This document shows positions 21,565 through 32,394 of a stretch of 64,000 nt of DNA, in pieces. Positions within the stretch are counted from its first letter, which is position 1; every line of letters starts with the position of its first letter. Source of the DNA: Oscheius dolichura (taxonomy: Eukaryota; Nematoda; Chromadorea; Rhabditida; Rhabditidae); the NCBI GenBank assembly GCA_932521035.1, contig OW051496.1, positions 7,254,001 to 7,318,000 of the forward strand, written 5' to 3'. The notes below the pieces were generated by a model. The model made no database searches. It worked only from the letters and a program-made list of their open reading frames with translations, and was not told where the DNA came from. Both the position numbers and the translations under genes were made by a program.

Positions 21565-24079
21565 TCAACGGGGAATGACGATATTGTCAAAGGGCTTGGC
21601 CCTCGAGGTACGACAACAGCGATAGATGAAGTAGATCATAATGCACCAGATGAGGATGACCAGCAGGATGGCCAGGGTCCACAGGGCGTACCACGAACGG
21701 GTATACGCCGCCAACTGAAACAGGGGCATCTAGAGATAGAGGGGGATGACAGACCTGGGCCCTCTCCTCACTGGTCAGGTCCGCGTCGGGGTCCATCTGC
21801 CCTTCCAAGTCCTTCGGAACGAATTTACTCATTAGAACGACCTCGTTGTTCCAAAAACTGGGATTAGGGAAATGTATCTCCCCTTGGATTAGCCTAGAAA
21901 CGGAGGATAAGTGACCAAAAGAGGGAAGAACTCACTTGGGAGGCAGGGACAAAGAAGCGTATTCCGAGTTGTTGGAGAAGGTGGTCCAGTTGAATTTTTG
22001 GGTGGATGGTTTGCCCGTCTTGATGAAATTCGTGATGGAGTTGGTCAACAGCTTGGCCATTGCCTCGTCCTTCTTGGTAAACGGGCGTATTTCAAAATTG
22101 GAACTGTAGCCTCGGCTGAAGATGAAGGCATGGTCCAACCCATGGAATGCTTCCAGTTTCTTCTCTACAAAGAGGATATTTCCAAGAAGGGGGATGATTA
22201 CCTGGGGCGGAGAGTTCCTTCCTCTGGACGGCAACGGGATCCTTGCCGAAGAGACTGAACGTCTTCTTGTCCTCCTCGTAGATGGGGCTGTCTGGCACAT
22301 AGTCGAAGGAGTAGACGTAGACCGGCTGGCCACTCTCCAGGTAGGCAGAGACTTCTCTCTGGCAGGGGGCAACGAATTCTATATCGGCCTCGATCTAGAA
22401 TAAACGGAGGATTGAAAGGGGGAGGATAATATTGCTACCTCCTGCAGCTTGGAGACGACTCTCCCTGTCTCGAAAGTATTCGCCGGATTGAGCATGTACC
22501 GGCCGAAAGTGGCATTGGCCACGAGCCTCAGTGTCTGGTTGGTCAGTCTCTCCGACGTGGTCAGGTGGAACGAGTTGTCCACTATCCTATAGACGCTCTC
22601 GGCGGTCTCGGCTCGCGTGAGGCTCACATTTCTATGCAAATTATAGTATTGCGCTAAAAGTCCTATTTGCCATTGAAACATGCGAGGGATTACATTTCTT
22701 GTGAGCCCACTCCTTCTTCGCCACTCCCGTCATAATTGGCATCCGGGCATATTTTCCCAAATGGGGACCGGATGTCGGGATCAGATCGCCATCCACCACC
22801 ATCTTCGAGACACCCAGCTCGATGGCCAGGGCCTTTCGGAATAGGGGAGAGGAGAAGTTCAGCTGCTTTCGGAGACAGTCTATCTGCTCTTGAGATGTCA
22901 GGTCTGCCTAAAGAGATCCAATAAACAAAGAGGGAGGATAGCTTACCGTAAGGCACGTGATCTGCTGCTCCTGGTAATTACAGTGTTTTCCAATCTGTTC
23001 CTGGCTGTATTCCTCCCCGACAATTTCAGAGGCATCCTCCTCCGAGATGGCCTTCTCGCATCTCAGGTAAGACACCAGGTTTTCCACACTCCATTGTGGA
23101 ACACCGTGGCGGTGGATGGCCCACCCGGCCATGGACGAGCCACTCATTATGATGGCTTGATGGACCAAACCTAAACAAGGGGAGGATAAGCCAAGAGAAA
23201 GGAAGCCACCTTCTGTTCGTGGAGATAGGGCGAGGATACTGGCTGCCGCTCCTCCGGCACTTTCTCCCATTATCGTCACCCGGTTGGGATCCCCGTTGAA
23301 CTGTTTGATATTGGCTTGTATCCACTGCAAAGCAAAGACCTGAAGCACTCCCTTATAAACTCGAAAAATAGCCCTCACCATATCCCAAATCCCGGCGTTT
23401 CCTTCTCCTTTCTGGCCGTCGAAGTTGTTAATAAACCCTGGAAATCTTCTTTGGTTAAGAGAATTAAGGTTATGGTACCTAGTGGCCCGAGTCGGTAGTT
23501 AATTGTCACGAGGGTAACTCCTTTGAATACGATATTCTTGGCGGCTATCTCCATATCAATGCCCGTGTCAGCTGAACCGGCTAGAAATGACCCGCCGTGG
23601 ATCCATACCAGTATGGGGAAGACTTTTGACTCGTCTTCGTAGTCCTGTATACTGCAGGGTTACAAAAGAAGTGGGATAGACCTACATGTGGACTGAAGAC
23701 ATTCAAGAAGAGGCAGTCCTCGCTCTCCCGCTTCATATTAGCCCCTCCAAACTTGTCGTTCCGATGAAAATCCATGAACTGGAGGCAGGGGGGACCGTAT
23801 TCGACGGCTGCCAGTTCTTGGTGCCATCGGCTCTTTTTTACGGGCTTCTAAATGGAAGCGTGTCGGTGCCAGTTGCCACCTTACCCGAAATCTCAGGTCC
23901 CCGATGGGTGGCTCGGCGTAGGGGATCCCTCGGAAGATTTGAATCAGCCGCCCATCGATGTTATAGATCTTCCCCTTGACGAGGCCCTGCTCCACCCAGA
24001 CCGACCGCGACTTCTCCAGGAGTTGAGCTCTGCCGGAAGTGAGGAGAACTGAGAAGAAGGCCCAAAGTAGCCACATCAT
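21565..24079 (-). CDS. Membrane-anchored carboxylesterase (cholinesterase family, CEST-like)
   Basis: Alpha/beta-hydrolase. A signal peptide (MMWLLWAFFSVLLTSGRAQ) leads to FRGIPYAEPPIGDLRF, then ESEDCLFLNVFSP, the oxyanion-hole WIHGGSF, the nucleophile elbow GESAGGAAAS and the catalytic-His region EAFHGLDHAFIFSRG. Glycosylation sites are plentiful. After the catalytic domain comes a linker and one C-terminal membrane helix (LWTLAILLVILIWCIMIYFI) with a short tail RCCRTSRAKPFDNIVIPR. Introns include 21715-21754 (40 nt). The intact Ser and His suggest an active enzyme, unlike neuroligin or neurotactin. Nematode CEST enzymes share this C-terminal anchor and build ester-linked glucosides and ascarosides; assignment to that group is inference. 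Start ATG at 24077-24079, stop TGA at 21565-21567. Confidence 0.88.
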
Positions 24080-24797
24080 GTCATGTTTTCTCTAAATTTC
24101 AAAGAGTGAGTAAAAGAAAAAAGAGGGGGACATACGGGGCTGTCAGGTTTTTTTCTCGTGAGGGTGCGTGAAGTTTTGTCACCTTTTGTCAGGGGCGGGG
24201 GAAGGAGGTGTAAAATGAAATTTCCGGGGCCGTGTTCTCTTCAAGGCAACAACCTGCTCGGGGGGTCGGCTGGGAGGGGGGAAGAGGAACCTGGGCCGTG
24301 GAAAGTTGATTGAACAGGGGTTCAAGCAGACCCAGGGAGGAGTGCCTGATAAATTAGTGGCTGGAGTCTCGGGTGGAATGAAGACAACTGTTCTGGGGGA
24401 AAGATGGATCATTACACACACAGGGGCTGAGGTATTATGACGAGTAGCGCAACGAGCACAGGGACATCAGAGAGATCAGCCGCCGACCTCCTCCAACAGA
24501 CTCCATCCTTTCTGGGGGAAATGCCAATTATGGTGACCCGTGATCAGTTCATTAATGGACAAAGCGATCCTCGATTGCTATCGATTTCTCCTTCTTCGTT
24601 TAGCTGGTCCTTTTCCTCTCCATTTTATGAGGCGGCCGGGCCTTAAATCATGCTTCCTTTGCTTGGTAAGCTCTTTCCTCTAAACGGACCTCGATCTCCT
24701 CCAGACCTGGCTGTTATTTCTTCTTGTTAGAGCTGTTCTAAAGAAACTTCTCTTATCTCTCTACCCGCCGTGTGTTCCCCTAATTTATATCTTCAAA
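24080..24797. other. Divergent intergenic region, 0.7 kb
   Basis: Lies between two gene starts (carboxylesterase leftward, paralogue B rightward), so both promoters should be here. No gene was seen. The segment 24150-24330 is G-rich on the plus strand. Confidence 0.4.
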
Positions 24798-26140
24798 ATG
24801 GAGGCCGTCCAAGAGGATCTCCACTATTGGAAACACCGGGCCTTGAATGTCGAGACGGTGCTGAAAGAACTAATGGAAAGCCTGGCCCAATCCCAGGAGG
24901 AGAACAGAATTCTCAAGGAGAAGTACCCCCCTCCCCTCAGTCTTATTCTATTTTTCCCTTTAGGATAGCCTTCCACATGAAGAAGAAGTTCGAACTGGAC
25001 CAGGTGCCGTATGCCCTGGCGAAGGAGATATTCAAAAGAGTGAGAGCTTCCTTCCCGTTAGGACCTTCTTTAGATGAGTATCACTTCACTGTCCCGGATG
25101 AGGAGGACGACAAAAACAATGGCAGACTACATTCTTCAGGGGAGGAACAGCTACATAAAGGTCATTCCCAACATCCTCCCGAGTATCACACCGATCAGTG
25201 TTCGTATGGCGTCAATGGCCAGTTCTAACACCCCTTTTAGACCCGGTTCCTACCAACTGATATCCTTTTTAACCTCTATGTCCAGGGACGCCAATACTAT
25301 CGCTTCTCTTCCCTGGAAATTAATGACTTTGACAATGACGTCTGTCTTACCGTGTCCCAGTAATCTCACACCCAAATTCTAGGAAGTCGAACTGGGCCGA
25401 GTGCTGAATATCTTCAAGGATGCCCATGTCTATGCCACCGCCGTCTCCATTTCAAACAGTCAACTCCTCCCCGAAATATTTGACTATTTCAAGCCAATCA
25501 ATCTCATCTTTGTGGAAAAAGCTGCCCCCTTGAGGATTTCACTCTCTGGTTCTCCACATTGTTTATTGGTGAGGCTATATCAACTTATAACCAAGCATTT
25601 TCTAGACGAATATCATTGGAACAGTGAAAAATACGGAGACATTCACCCGAGCAGTTGGGAACCTCGTCGGGAAGTCGGTCTCCTTCGAGCTGAAGGCCAC
25701 ATGGAATGTGGAGGTCAAATTCGAAGTCATACGAACATGTATGGAGGTCTATTGTCATTGATTATTCCCCCTAAATCGAGTAATTTAAGATCTTGGGGAA
25801 GAATGAACAAAGACAACGGATAAAGTTTACCGTACCCTTCATGACAACATCTCTTCCTCCCTCCGGCTCGGGATTCTACGTCCATCGAGGAGAGACAGTA
25901 GATTCCCGAGGGAACTATTACTGTTTTGTCGTTTATCCGACCTCAAAAGGAGCGGTTGTCGCTCAGATTGGAGGAAAAGTCTACGATATGAACAGTATCA
26001 TCATCGTCTACTGTGAGAAGATCGAAGAATTTGAAGAGCAGTTCCTCAAACAAACAACTATGACCGCGGGGGAGAAGACCTCCTTGACGTCTTTCATGCA
26101 AACATATTTTCCTCGTGTACAAAAAGTTGTAAATATCTAG
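24798..26140 (+). CDS. Unrecognised protein B, paralogue of the gene at 2986
   Basis: Seven exons in frame: 24798-24922, 24964-25039, 25074-25199, 25241-25339, 25383-25568, 25606-25746, 25790-26140; introns 34-43 nt; about 367 residues. The N-terminus has a coiled coil not seen in A (VETVLKELMESLAQSQEENR). Then come VPYALAKEIFKR, MADYILQGRNSYIKVIPNIL, a GRQYYRFSSLEINDFDND block, VLNIFKDAHVYATAVSIS, LLPEIFDYFKPINLIFVEKA and a final exon ending FPRVQKVVNI. Exon count and order, and the blocks named, match gene A. The strand-helix-strand run around LLPEIFDYFKPINLIF faintly recalls a sliding-clamp half-domain, but I would not claim it. No catalytic motif recognised. Confidence 0.78.
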
Positions 26141-27435
26141 AATCTCGTGTTTACTACCGCAAGGTACGCCTTGCATTAGGCGCTATTGTCTCTCGGAGAG
26201 CTCAACGTATGCCATGGACAATAAGGAGTTTTACGCCTGATGTGGAACAAAAAATAAAAAAAACACAAATGGAGAAAATCAGAAGATATAGTCGGGCGCT
26301 ATCTTCGTCCTCCACCATCATGTCCTTCCTGCCTGTCGTCCCTTGAGGCAGACAGTCGGAAGTACTGACCCGGTGGAGAATTAACTTCATTCATCCTTGA
26401 ACAAATTGGCCTTCCGTTCTTCCTTCCGTTTCGACGTAACTTCCCGCCGTGTGAATACTGATGTCCGGAATGTCATTGAGCTTTGAGCATTGGTATTTTC
26501 TCGAATTAGAGGCGCTCATTTCCGGGGGCACCTGTAGGGTTTCTTTCCCGAGGGCAGAGACTGATCTGCTATCTATGTCGCCTTTCACGGGTACCCGCCC
26601 CGTACATTTGAACCCATGTTTCCTATTCTTTCGGTGGAATGAAGCGTCGTGAATTATGGGCATCATTCCCATACTTAAACTTTGGACTTGAACGTTCGAA
26701 AATAATCCCAGCAAGTGCTTCTTCTACTTCATTCTTGGATTTCATTAGGTTGATATTAGAGGGAGGGCAGGAGGTCAGATCTTGGAGACGGATATCCGCG
26801 GGTAAAATAATTGACGGCGTGGGAGAACGAGAGATTAGAGCTCGTTTTAACCAATTCAGAGAAAGAGTTCAGGCAAAGACAAACCATTCTGATGGCTAAC
26901 GATTTCTAGTGACGCATGACCATTGAAGAAACGAGCTGGTCTCTTTCTCGAGTGAACGGCCAGGCGCCTGGCCGAGCCTCTTCGAATCTGAAGTGGAGGA
27001 TGACAACTCCTTGGACTGGCCGAGAAGGTGGCTCACCAGCTGACCGAGGTGTTCCTCTTGATTCTTCTCTTCCACCCGGAGTAGGCTCCCCAGAATAGAA
27101 TACATCCTACGTGTCTTCATCAAGGAAAGTTTCTTTGTCTTCGGCTTGTTTTCCTCCGGCAGAGGGTGTCCCTTTCTAATTATGACTTGTCTCCAGGTCT
27201 CTCGATAAAACCTTTCTCCATCCCGAAAAACATACATATCTTTCTCTTTTCCCAGATGGCTCGAGCCCCGCCTCTCCTCCCCATTCATACTACGACGGCC
27301 TTCGCGTGTCGCCGTTCTTTGGAATGTCGTCGCCCCGATGACATTCGAACCCCCCTCGTTGTTTCTTTGTGATTCCCTTTGAGACACCCCCGTATTGTCT
27401 TAGCTATTTTCTATTCAATCCTCCGTGTTCCAGAA
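26141..27435. other. Intergenic 1.3 kb with one doubtful frame
   Basis: No gene recognised. A minus-strand frame at 26896-27387 (163 codons, rich in Arg, Ser and Glu, containing YVFRDGERFYRETW) is long for chance but has no domain, signal peptide or splice support, so it is noted here and not called. Confidence 0.3.
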
Positions 27436-27898
27436 ATGTTCCTGAGGGTTCTTCTGGCTTTGGTAGTTCTTCTGGTCCTGGTACAAGGAATCCCAATGAA
27501 GAGGAGTGAGTTCTGTTCGACGCATAGACATCTCCTGTATTTCCATTAAAAAAACTGGCTCCTTGATGATCTTTATTCGTCCATTTTAAAATGTTATTAG
27601 CCAGCTAACTGGCAACAGTCAACATTGAGAGATGATGAATACGGGCCTTTTGACTATTCTGATGAGGAAGCGTCAAAATAAAAGAGCCGGGGGTTCTGGG
27701 AAGAGGAAGGGCATCATAGTCCCCCTACCAACGGCTTCCCTTTAAATGCTACCATTTGCAGATTGGCTGGGAGGCGACACCTCTCGCGGGCCGTGGGGTT
27801 ACAGCGACACCTACAATCCGCATCCCCTCTTCCAAGGCGCCCACAGCGGCCTCCACAACAATTTCGTCTACAATTCACACTTCAACAACGAGTGGTAA
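27436..27898 (+). CDS. Short secreted peptide, Asn/His/aromatic-rich
   Basis: Two exons (27436-27505, 27762-27898) joined across a 256-nt phase-1 intron give 68 residues. The first exon is a signal peptide (MFLRVLLALVVLLVLVQG) followed by IPMKRN. The rest, such as WLGGDTSRGPWGYSDTYNPH and NNFVYNSHFNNEW, has no Cys and no dibasic site other than the KR near the start, which could be a processing site. AATAAA at 27915-27920. A neuropeptide-like or antimicrobial-type peptide is possible, but no family was recognised. Confidence 0.65.
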
Positions 27899-27914
27899 TC
27901 CAGAGGGGCCGACT

Positions 27915-27929
27915 AATAAACGTTTTATT
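27915..27929. terminator. Bidirectional poly(A) signal between convergent genes
   Basis: AATAAA (27915-27920) serves the plus-strand secreted peptide; TTTATT (27924-27929), four bases further, is AATAAA on the minus strand and lies four bases past the stop of the sterol acyltransferase. The two 3' ends must overlap. Confidence 0.7.
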
Positions 27930-27932
27930 CCG

Positions 27933-30008
27933 TTAAACTGTTTTACAACTCCAGTGCCGGGGCAGGAGGAAGTCGACCAGTCCGTTCTGGTAGGGGGCAC
28001 ACCGCGTCCGGGCATACCACTCCTGGCCGTAGAAAGCAACAAACATACCCGTGCCTAGTGTTTATTTATATCGACTGAAAAGTAATGGCCCTACCTATGA
28101 GAAGATTGAACCATAAGGCCACGTTCCAGACGGCCTTATTTCGAATGAACCGGGAGACGAAGAAGAATATCCCTGGAAGGCGCCTTTTACACTTAATAAA
28201 GGGGAAAAGTCACCTCCAAAGACAAAGTAGAGTAAGAACATGACCGGGTAGAATACGCGGAAGGCGATGCCGAACCAGTACTCGTGGAAGACGGCCGAGA
28301 GGAAGAAGACACACGTCTGGGCTACCCGTAGTCCTCGTCGCCCGCCGATGGCCTGGAAAAATAGGCTAAGAACAGCGGTCGAGGACGCCGGGACGATTGT
28401 GGTGGTCACCCTCTCATAAAATTGACTGAGCAGCTTGCCATTTTAGGCGTCAGACGGTGTCCTCTGCCAAAAATAAATAAAAGACGCCTACCTTGCCGAC
28501 ATCTCGATAAACATAGGCATAGAGCCAGTCGTGTACCACCAGATTCCAGTTCCGATAGTACTCGGCCATATTGTCAGAGAACCACCAATTCTACAAATCG
28601 TGTACTTTGTTCACGTTTCATTTTCTCCGAGCTAACCATATAAAATTGTCGGTCAGCAAATCTCATCATCTCAGAGAATGCGTTCAACCAGCAGTGGAGC
28701 AGGCCGAAGAAAAGACAGAAAAGGCAGAGAATACCGGGGACGATGGCCGCGAACAGGGCCAGGACAGCGGACGTGGTGGTCACCTCCTCATACTGGAAGG
28801 AGGGTGGAAAGGGGAAGATGGAAAGTCTTACGTTGAGGACACTGAGCCACGGGTAGACGTATTGGGTGAAGGCGAGGTTGACAAACTCGATGAGGGCGAA
28901 GCAGTGGAGGAAGTAGTAGCCAACAAGTTTCCAGTCTCTTGACTCGCACCTGGGAAGAAGATGAACAGCCTTTCTTCCCCCTACCTGGGATATTCGTCTC
29001 TGTAGATGAAAGAGGGGCAGAACATGAAATAGACAAATTGATCCAAAGTCGGCCAATCGTCCGTCTTCTGAATCTCTGGTCTCTTTAGACCAATCCACTC
29101 CCTAACCTCTGTTCCCTCTCCTCTTAATTTCTTCTGCACTGCTCGGCTATAGTTTTCCCTGATGAAGGAGTGCACCTTCATGGCTAGGCGGGTCTAAACA
29201 CACCTCGAAAAAAATAAAGGACTAACAACTAACTGATTCGCAGGTGATGATAAAGGAGCAGGCACAGTTCAACTTCCAAGTGAAGAGGAAACGGAGGGGA
29301 TAATAGAAGAAGGCCGTCAGATAGGCCAAGTACCCGGCCAACATGGGCAGCTGTAACCTGTGCTCCTCCGTCTGCCCCATCCTCCTCCTACCGTACTTGT
29401 TTTGTCGAGTGTCTTTGCCGGCGCGTGGGCCCAGATCTTCATGGCCCCGTAGGGGAGAAAGGTCGAGGCGAACATCATCCCCCAGACGGCCATCGTCTGG
29501 GGAAAGTACGCAAAATTCCACCAAATGAGCCACGTATGATAGAGGGGTCTAAAAAATAGCAGTCTCTAATTATTGGGCATTGAGTTCAGTATTTATATAC
29601 GGGAGGAGGATGAGTCTGAAGAGGATTCGTACACGCCGTGTTCCCCTCCTGACCCCACTTCCTCCTCCCGTCTCCTCTTTCTCCCTTTTTTTGCCAGTAT
29701 AATTATAAACTTATTCACACTCCGTGGGTAAAGATGTCGTCGACTAAGGCCCGGAGAAGAAATAGAGCGAATACGGCGCAGAGGAAATTATAGACGATCC
29801 GACCCTCGCTCTCCCTCAAAATTCTTGTCAGGAGGGACTCACGGACCACGAATTCTTTCTCCTAAAGGAAAACGAGATATTTTAAAGGACTAAAAAAGCC
29901 GACCTTGAATCCTTTTGCCGGCTTCGTCAATGGGAAGCAGTCCTCCTCCTTTCCTTGGTTATTGTTGGCTTCAGGATTAATCACCTCCGTTGGGATGGAG
30001 GTGTCCAT
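27933..30008 (-). CDS. SOAT: Sterol O-acyltransferase (ACAT), MBOAT family
   Basis: Polytopic ER enzyme that esterifies sterols with fatty acyl-CoA. Protein order: acidic N-terminus ([13 protein letters not shown]), [20 protein letters not shown], membrane helices ([19 protein letters not shown]), then the SOAT signature [74 protein letters not shown], the catalytic-His region [16 protein letters not shown], and the C-terminus QEWYARTRC...WSCKTV. The KVHSFIREN and QEWYAR...C features favour SOAT over DGAT1. About nine introns, most near 40 nt; for example the exon ending DKTST joins [11 protein letters not shown] at 30006-30008 is preceded directly by the acceptor AAATTGCAG, so trans-splicing or a non-coding first exon is likely. 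Confidence 0.9.
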
Positions 30009-30263
30009 CTGCAATTTCTCGGGTATTGTGCCGGATAATCAGAAACAAACAAAATAGTTAAAAAAGGAGGGCTAATCTATTATGTTCACCCGGTTCTCTG
30101 CATAATTCGAACCATCTGAGGAGTGACCGCCCCCCGCCCTTTTAAATCTCCTTGGGAATATAATAGGTAACGTTTAAAGAAGTATTTACAGTGTTATGGG
30201 GGAGTAGACGGTCTTCCCCTCCCTTCCAGAGAAAGAAAAAGAAGAGAAAAAGAGGAAGCGATC

Positions 30264-30777
30264 TCAAGTGAGGTAGGACAGCCCTGCGGCGGTGTTGGTC
30301 GAAGTGTCGGCCGACCGCAATTGGGTCGAATCGGTCGAAAGCGAGAGCGTCGGTCCTCCGGATGAACTGACCAGACGAGATGACAGCGAAAGTTTCGAGA
30401 TATTTATGATATCACTTTCGGGGGGATACCCTTGACTTGTACTTGAACTGTTGAGCACTGGGAATACTATACTATAGATAGGCGGAAATAATATCAGATT
30501 CCAGAAAATAACGGTTTTTATTTTCGCTGGTCTGTCTCGAAGTAGAATGCCCATTATTTTGGTCCATCTGCTTTGTCCTATAAACATGTTCTGTTCCCTG
30601 GTACGTGAACTCCTTTTCGTCTCCTTCCCCGTCCTCCTCATTATCCTCATTAATTCCTGTACTTTCCTTCCTCCCAAGAACAACTAATAAAAGAGGAGCA
30701 ACTCCCCTTTCCAATTGTAAGACGTGCTGTCCGGAAGGGTAATCCTCCGTTTGCTCTGCCTGGTCCGTTGAGATCAC
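30264..30777 (-). CDS. Hypothetical acidic, Ser/Thr-rich protein, structure unresolved
   Basis: Two overlapping minus-strand frames look protein-like. One has an acidic stretch (NEDNEEDGEGDEKEFTYQG) and ends in ESDIISAYL; the other is Ser/Thr-rich (LSLSSRLVSSSGGPTLSLST) and ends at 30264. They may be exons of one gene joined between about 30440 and 30490, but I could not find a splice pair that keeps the frame. No family recognised. Confidence 0.35.
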
Positions 30778-30896
30778 ACTGATCTAACCTATTCCTCCTG
30801 AACTGACCTTATTAGTTGATGATATTCCGTAATGCCTCGCTCAGTTCACTCTGCTCGCTCCTCCGCTCCTCTCCCTACTAAACTCCCCCTTCCAGG

Positions 30897-32072
30897 ATGA
30901 ACTGGCGCCCCCTGATCGGTGGCTTTATGCTCGCCGAGATGTGGACTTTCCTCTCCCTGAACATCCTCTGCCTCTACTGTATGAAACGGTTAGTCCCCTC
31001 CTTCCCTCAAGCCATCCTCCCAGAGGCCGTCTGTATGCCAACAAAGACAACCCGGCCTATGTCATCACCACCTTCAACCTGCTCTCCGAAACTTGCCAAC
31101 TGCTCTGCCACGTTGTCTATATCGGTCCCTCTATCCTTCTCGGAGACTTTTTCTTCGAGGGGGGACAGGGCTCGCTGGGGGTGACCGTTGTGGCCACCTG
31201 GTTTTTAGGCTTCTGGTATCTTGGCTCGTTTATCCAGGTTCTGATGGCCGCTAACAGGTAGCCATCGTCTAATTTCCCTATAAAATTAAATCCCTAGACT
31301 TTGTGTTGTCTTCTTCCCGGGGAAAAAGATCCTGACCCACGGGCGACTGAAGATTACAGCTGTCGTCCTCTTCCTGTTGGCTCTGGGAGCCGTCATCTAT
31401 TCCCAGTTGTTGTCTCCCTGCTGCCGGTAAGGATTACTGTAGGATACTAACAAAGAGACAGAATCACCCCGGACCCCAAGTACTTCGCCTATTCGTACCT
31501 CGTCTTCGAGAATCAGACGGACAATCCCTCGATGAGGTATATTGACCTCCCAATTGATATGACGACGTCGATAGTCTGCGCTACCTCCTATTGTGCCGTG
31601 AGTTAGACAGTCTCCCCGGAGGATGAAAACATTCCAGCTATTTTCCTATGTCTATCGAATGGAAAAGGGGGAAATGGGACGGAAGTTGAAGGAAATACGG
31701 TAATTATCAGCTAATTATCTCGATTAAAAATTTAGGATTTGTTTTCAATTTCTGATTATGTTCCTCGCGTATACGGTAGCCTGGTCGACGTTCTTCCTCC
31801 TGCCGATGTTCGATGTCTCTTCCCCGGAGCCGTATATGATCACCGCCGCCGCTGTTGTGACCAATTGTGGAGTCAATGCCGTTGTCTACCTCACTCTGAA
31901 CAAGGAGGTATGGGATGACACAAAAGGGAGGAAATGATCCATTTAGGTCAAACTCGAATTGGGAAAATTGGTAGGGAAGGTGAAGCCATCGGCCGTGGGC
32001 ACCTCGGGGAGAGTGGGGCAGACGGCAGACAGCTCCCACCAGGACCAGGCCATCCGCTCTATTTCTTCGTAA
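30897..32072 (+). CDS. Serpentine receptor, Srx-like
   Basis: Nematode-type seven-helix receptor. MNWRPLIGGFMLAEMWTFLS and LNILCLYCM form helix 1; the next exon has NPAYVITTFNLLSETCQLLC. Helix 3 ends in FIQVLMAANRLCVVFFPGKK, the xNRxxxxxxPxxY-like signature of Srx receptors. Helix 4 contains ITAVVLFLLALGAVIY followed by LLSPCC, then PKYFAYSYLVFE, MTTSIVCATSYCA, YVYRMEKGEMGRKLKEIR, helix 6 FLIMFLAYTVAWSTFFLLPM and helix 7 ITAAAVVTNCGVNAVVYLTL. The tail ends DQAIRSISS, stop TAA at 32070-32072. Most introns are about 36-42 nt. The ATG directly follows CTTCCAGG, another possible trans-splice site. Confidence 0.82.
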
Positions 32073-32394
32073 TTCCCATTTCATGTGACTCGTATAAAAC
32101 GTTGACTCCTCTCGTGTTCTCTGTGGGCTGATAAACGGGGATCAAAATGGGGTAATCTGCTAAATTCAGTAGAATGGCCTTCTCCCTCGAAATCCTCCGC
32201 TTCTGTGAATAAGAGGAGATCTTTGCAGTCACCGTGTAGAAGGAGGGGGACAGCTCTCAATATTACAATACAGGCTTCTGGTATTAAAAGTATAGAATAA
32301 TATGTTTATTTGGGACATAATATATTAATAATATATCCGGTATGTACACCTCGTAGTCCATGTCCTCGTCGTTGTCTGTCCTCCTGTCCCCCGC
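32073..32394. other. Convergent 3' region
   Basis: Between the stops of the Srx-like receptor and the HMIT gene. TTTATT at 32305-32310 is the likely minus-strand poly(A) signal for HMIT. The middle is AT-rich; no gene. Confidence 0.5.

Noticed and set aside
21730..21754. A 25-nt intron in the carboxylesterase
   Set aside because: A second acceptor (TTTCAG) 15 nt further keeps the same frame and gives a 40-nt intron (21715-21754), the normal size here.
24798..26140. RAD9/RAD1/HUS1 checkpoint clamp protein
   Set aside because: Only one strand-helix-strand stretch resembles the clamp fold; order and length of the remaining blocks do not fit, so it is left unnamed.
26896..27387. Minus-strand gene of 163 codons
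   Set aside because: Long open frame but no splice sites, domain, signal peptide or poly(A) signal; several equally long frames in this GC-rich part are mere shadows of real genes.
27933..30008. DGAT1
   Set aside because: The [10 protein letters not shown] block and the QEWYAR...C C-terminus match sterol O-acyltransferase better.
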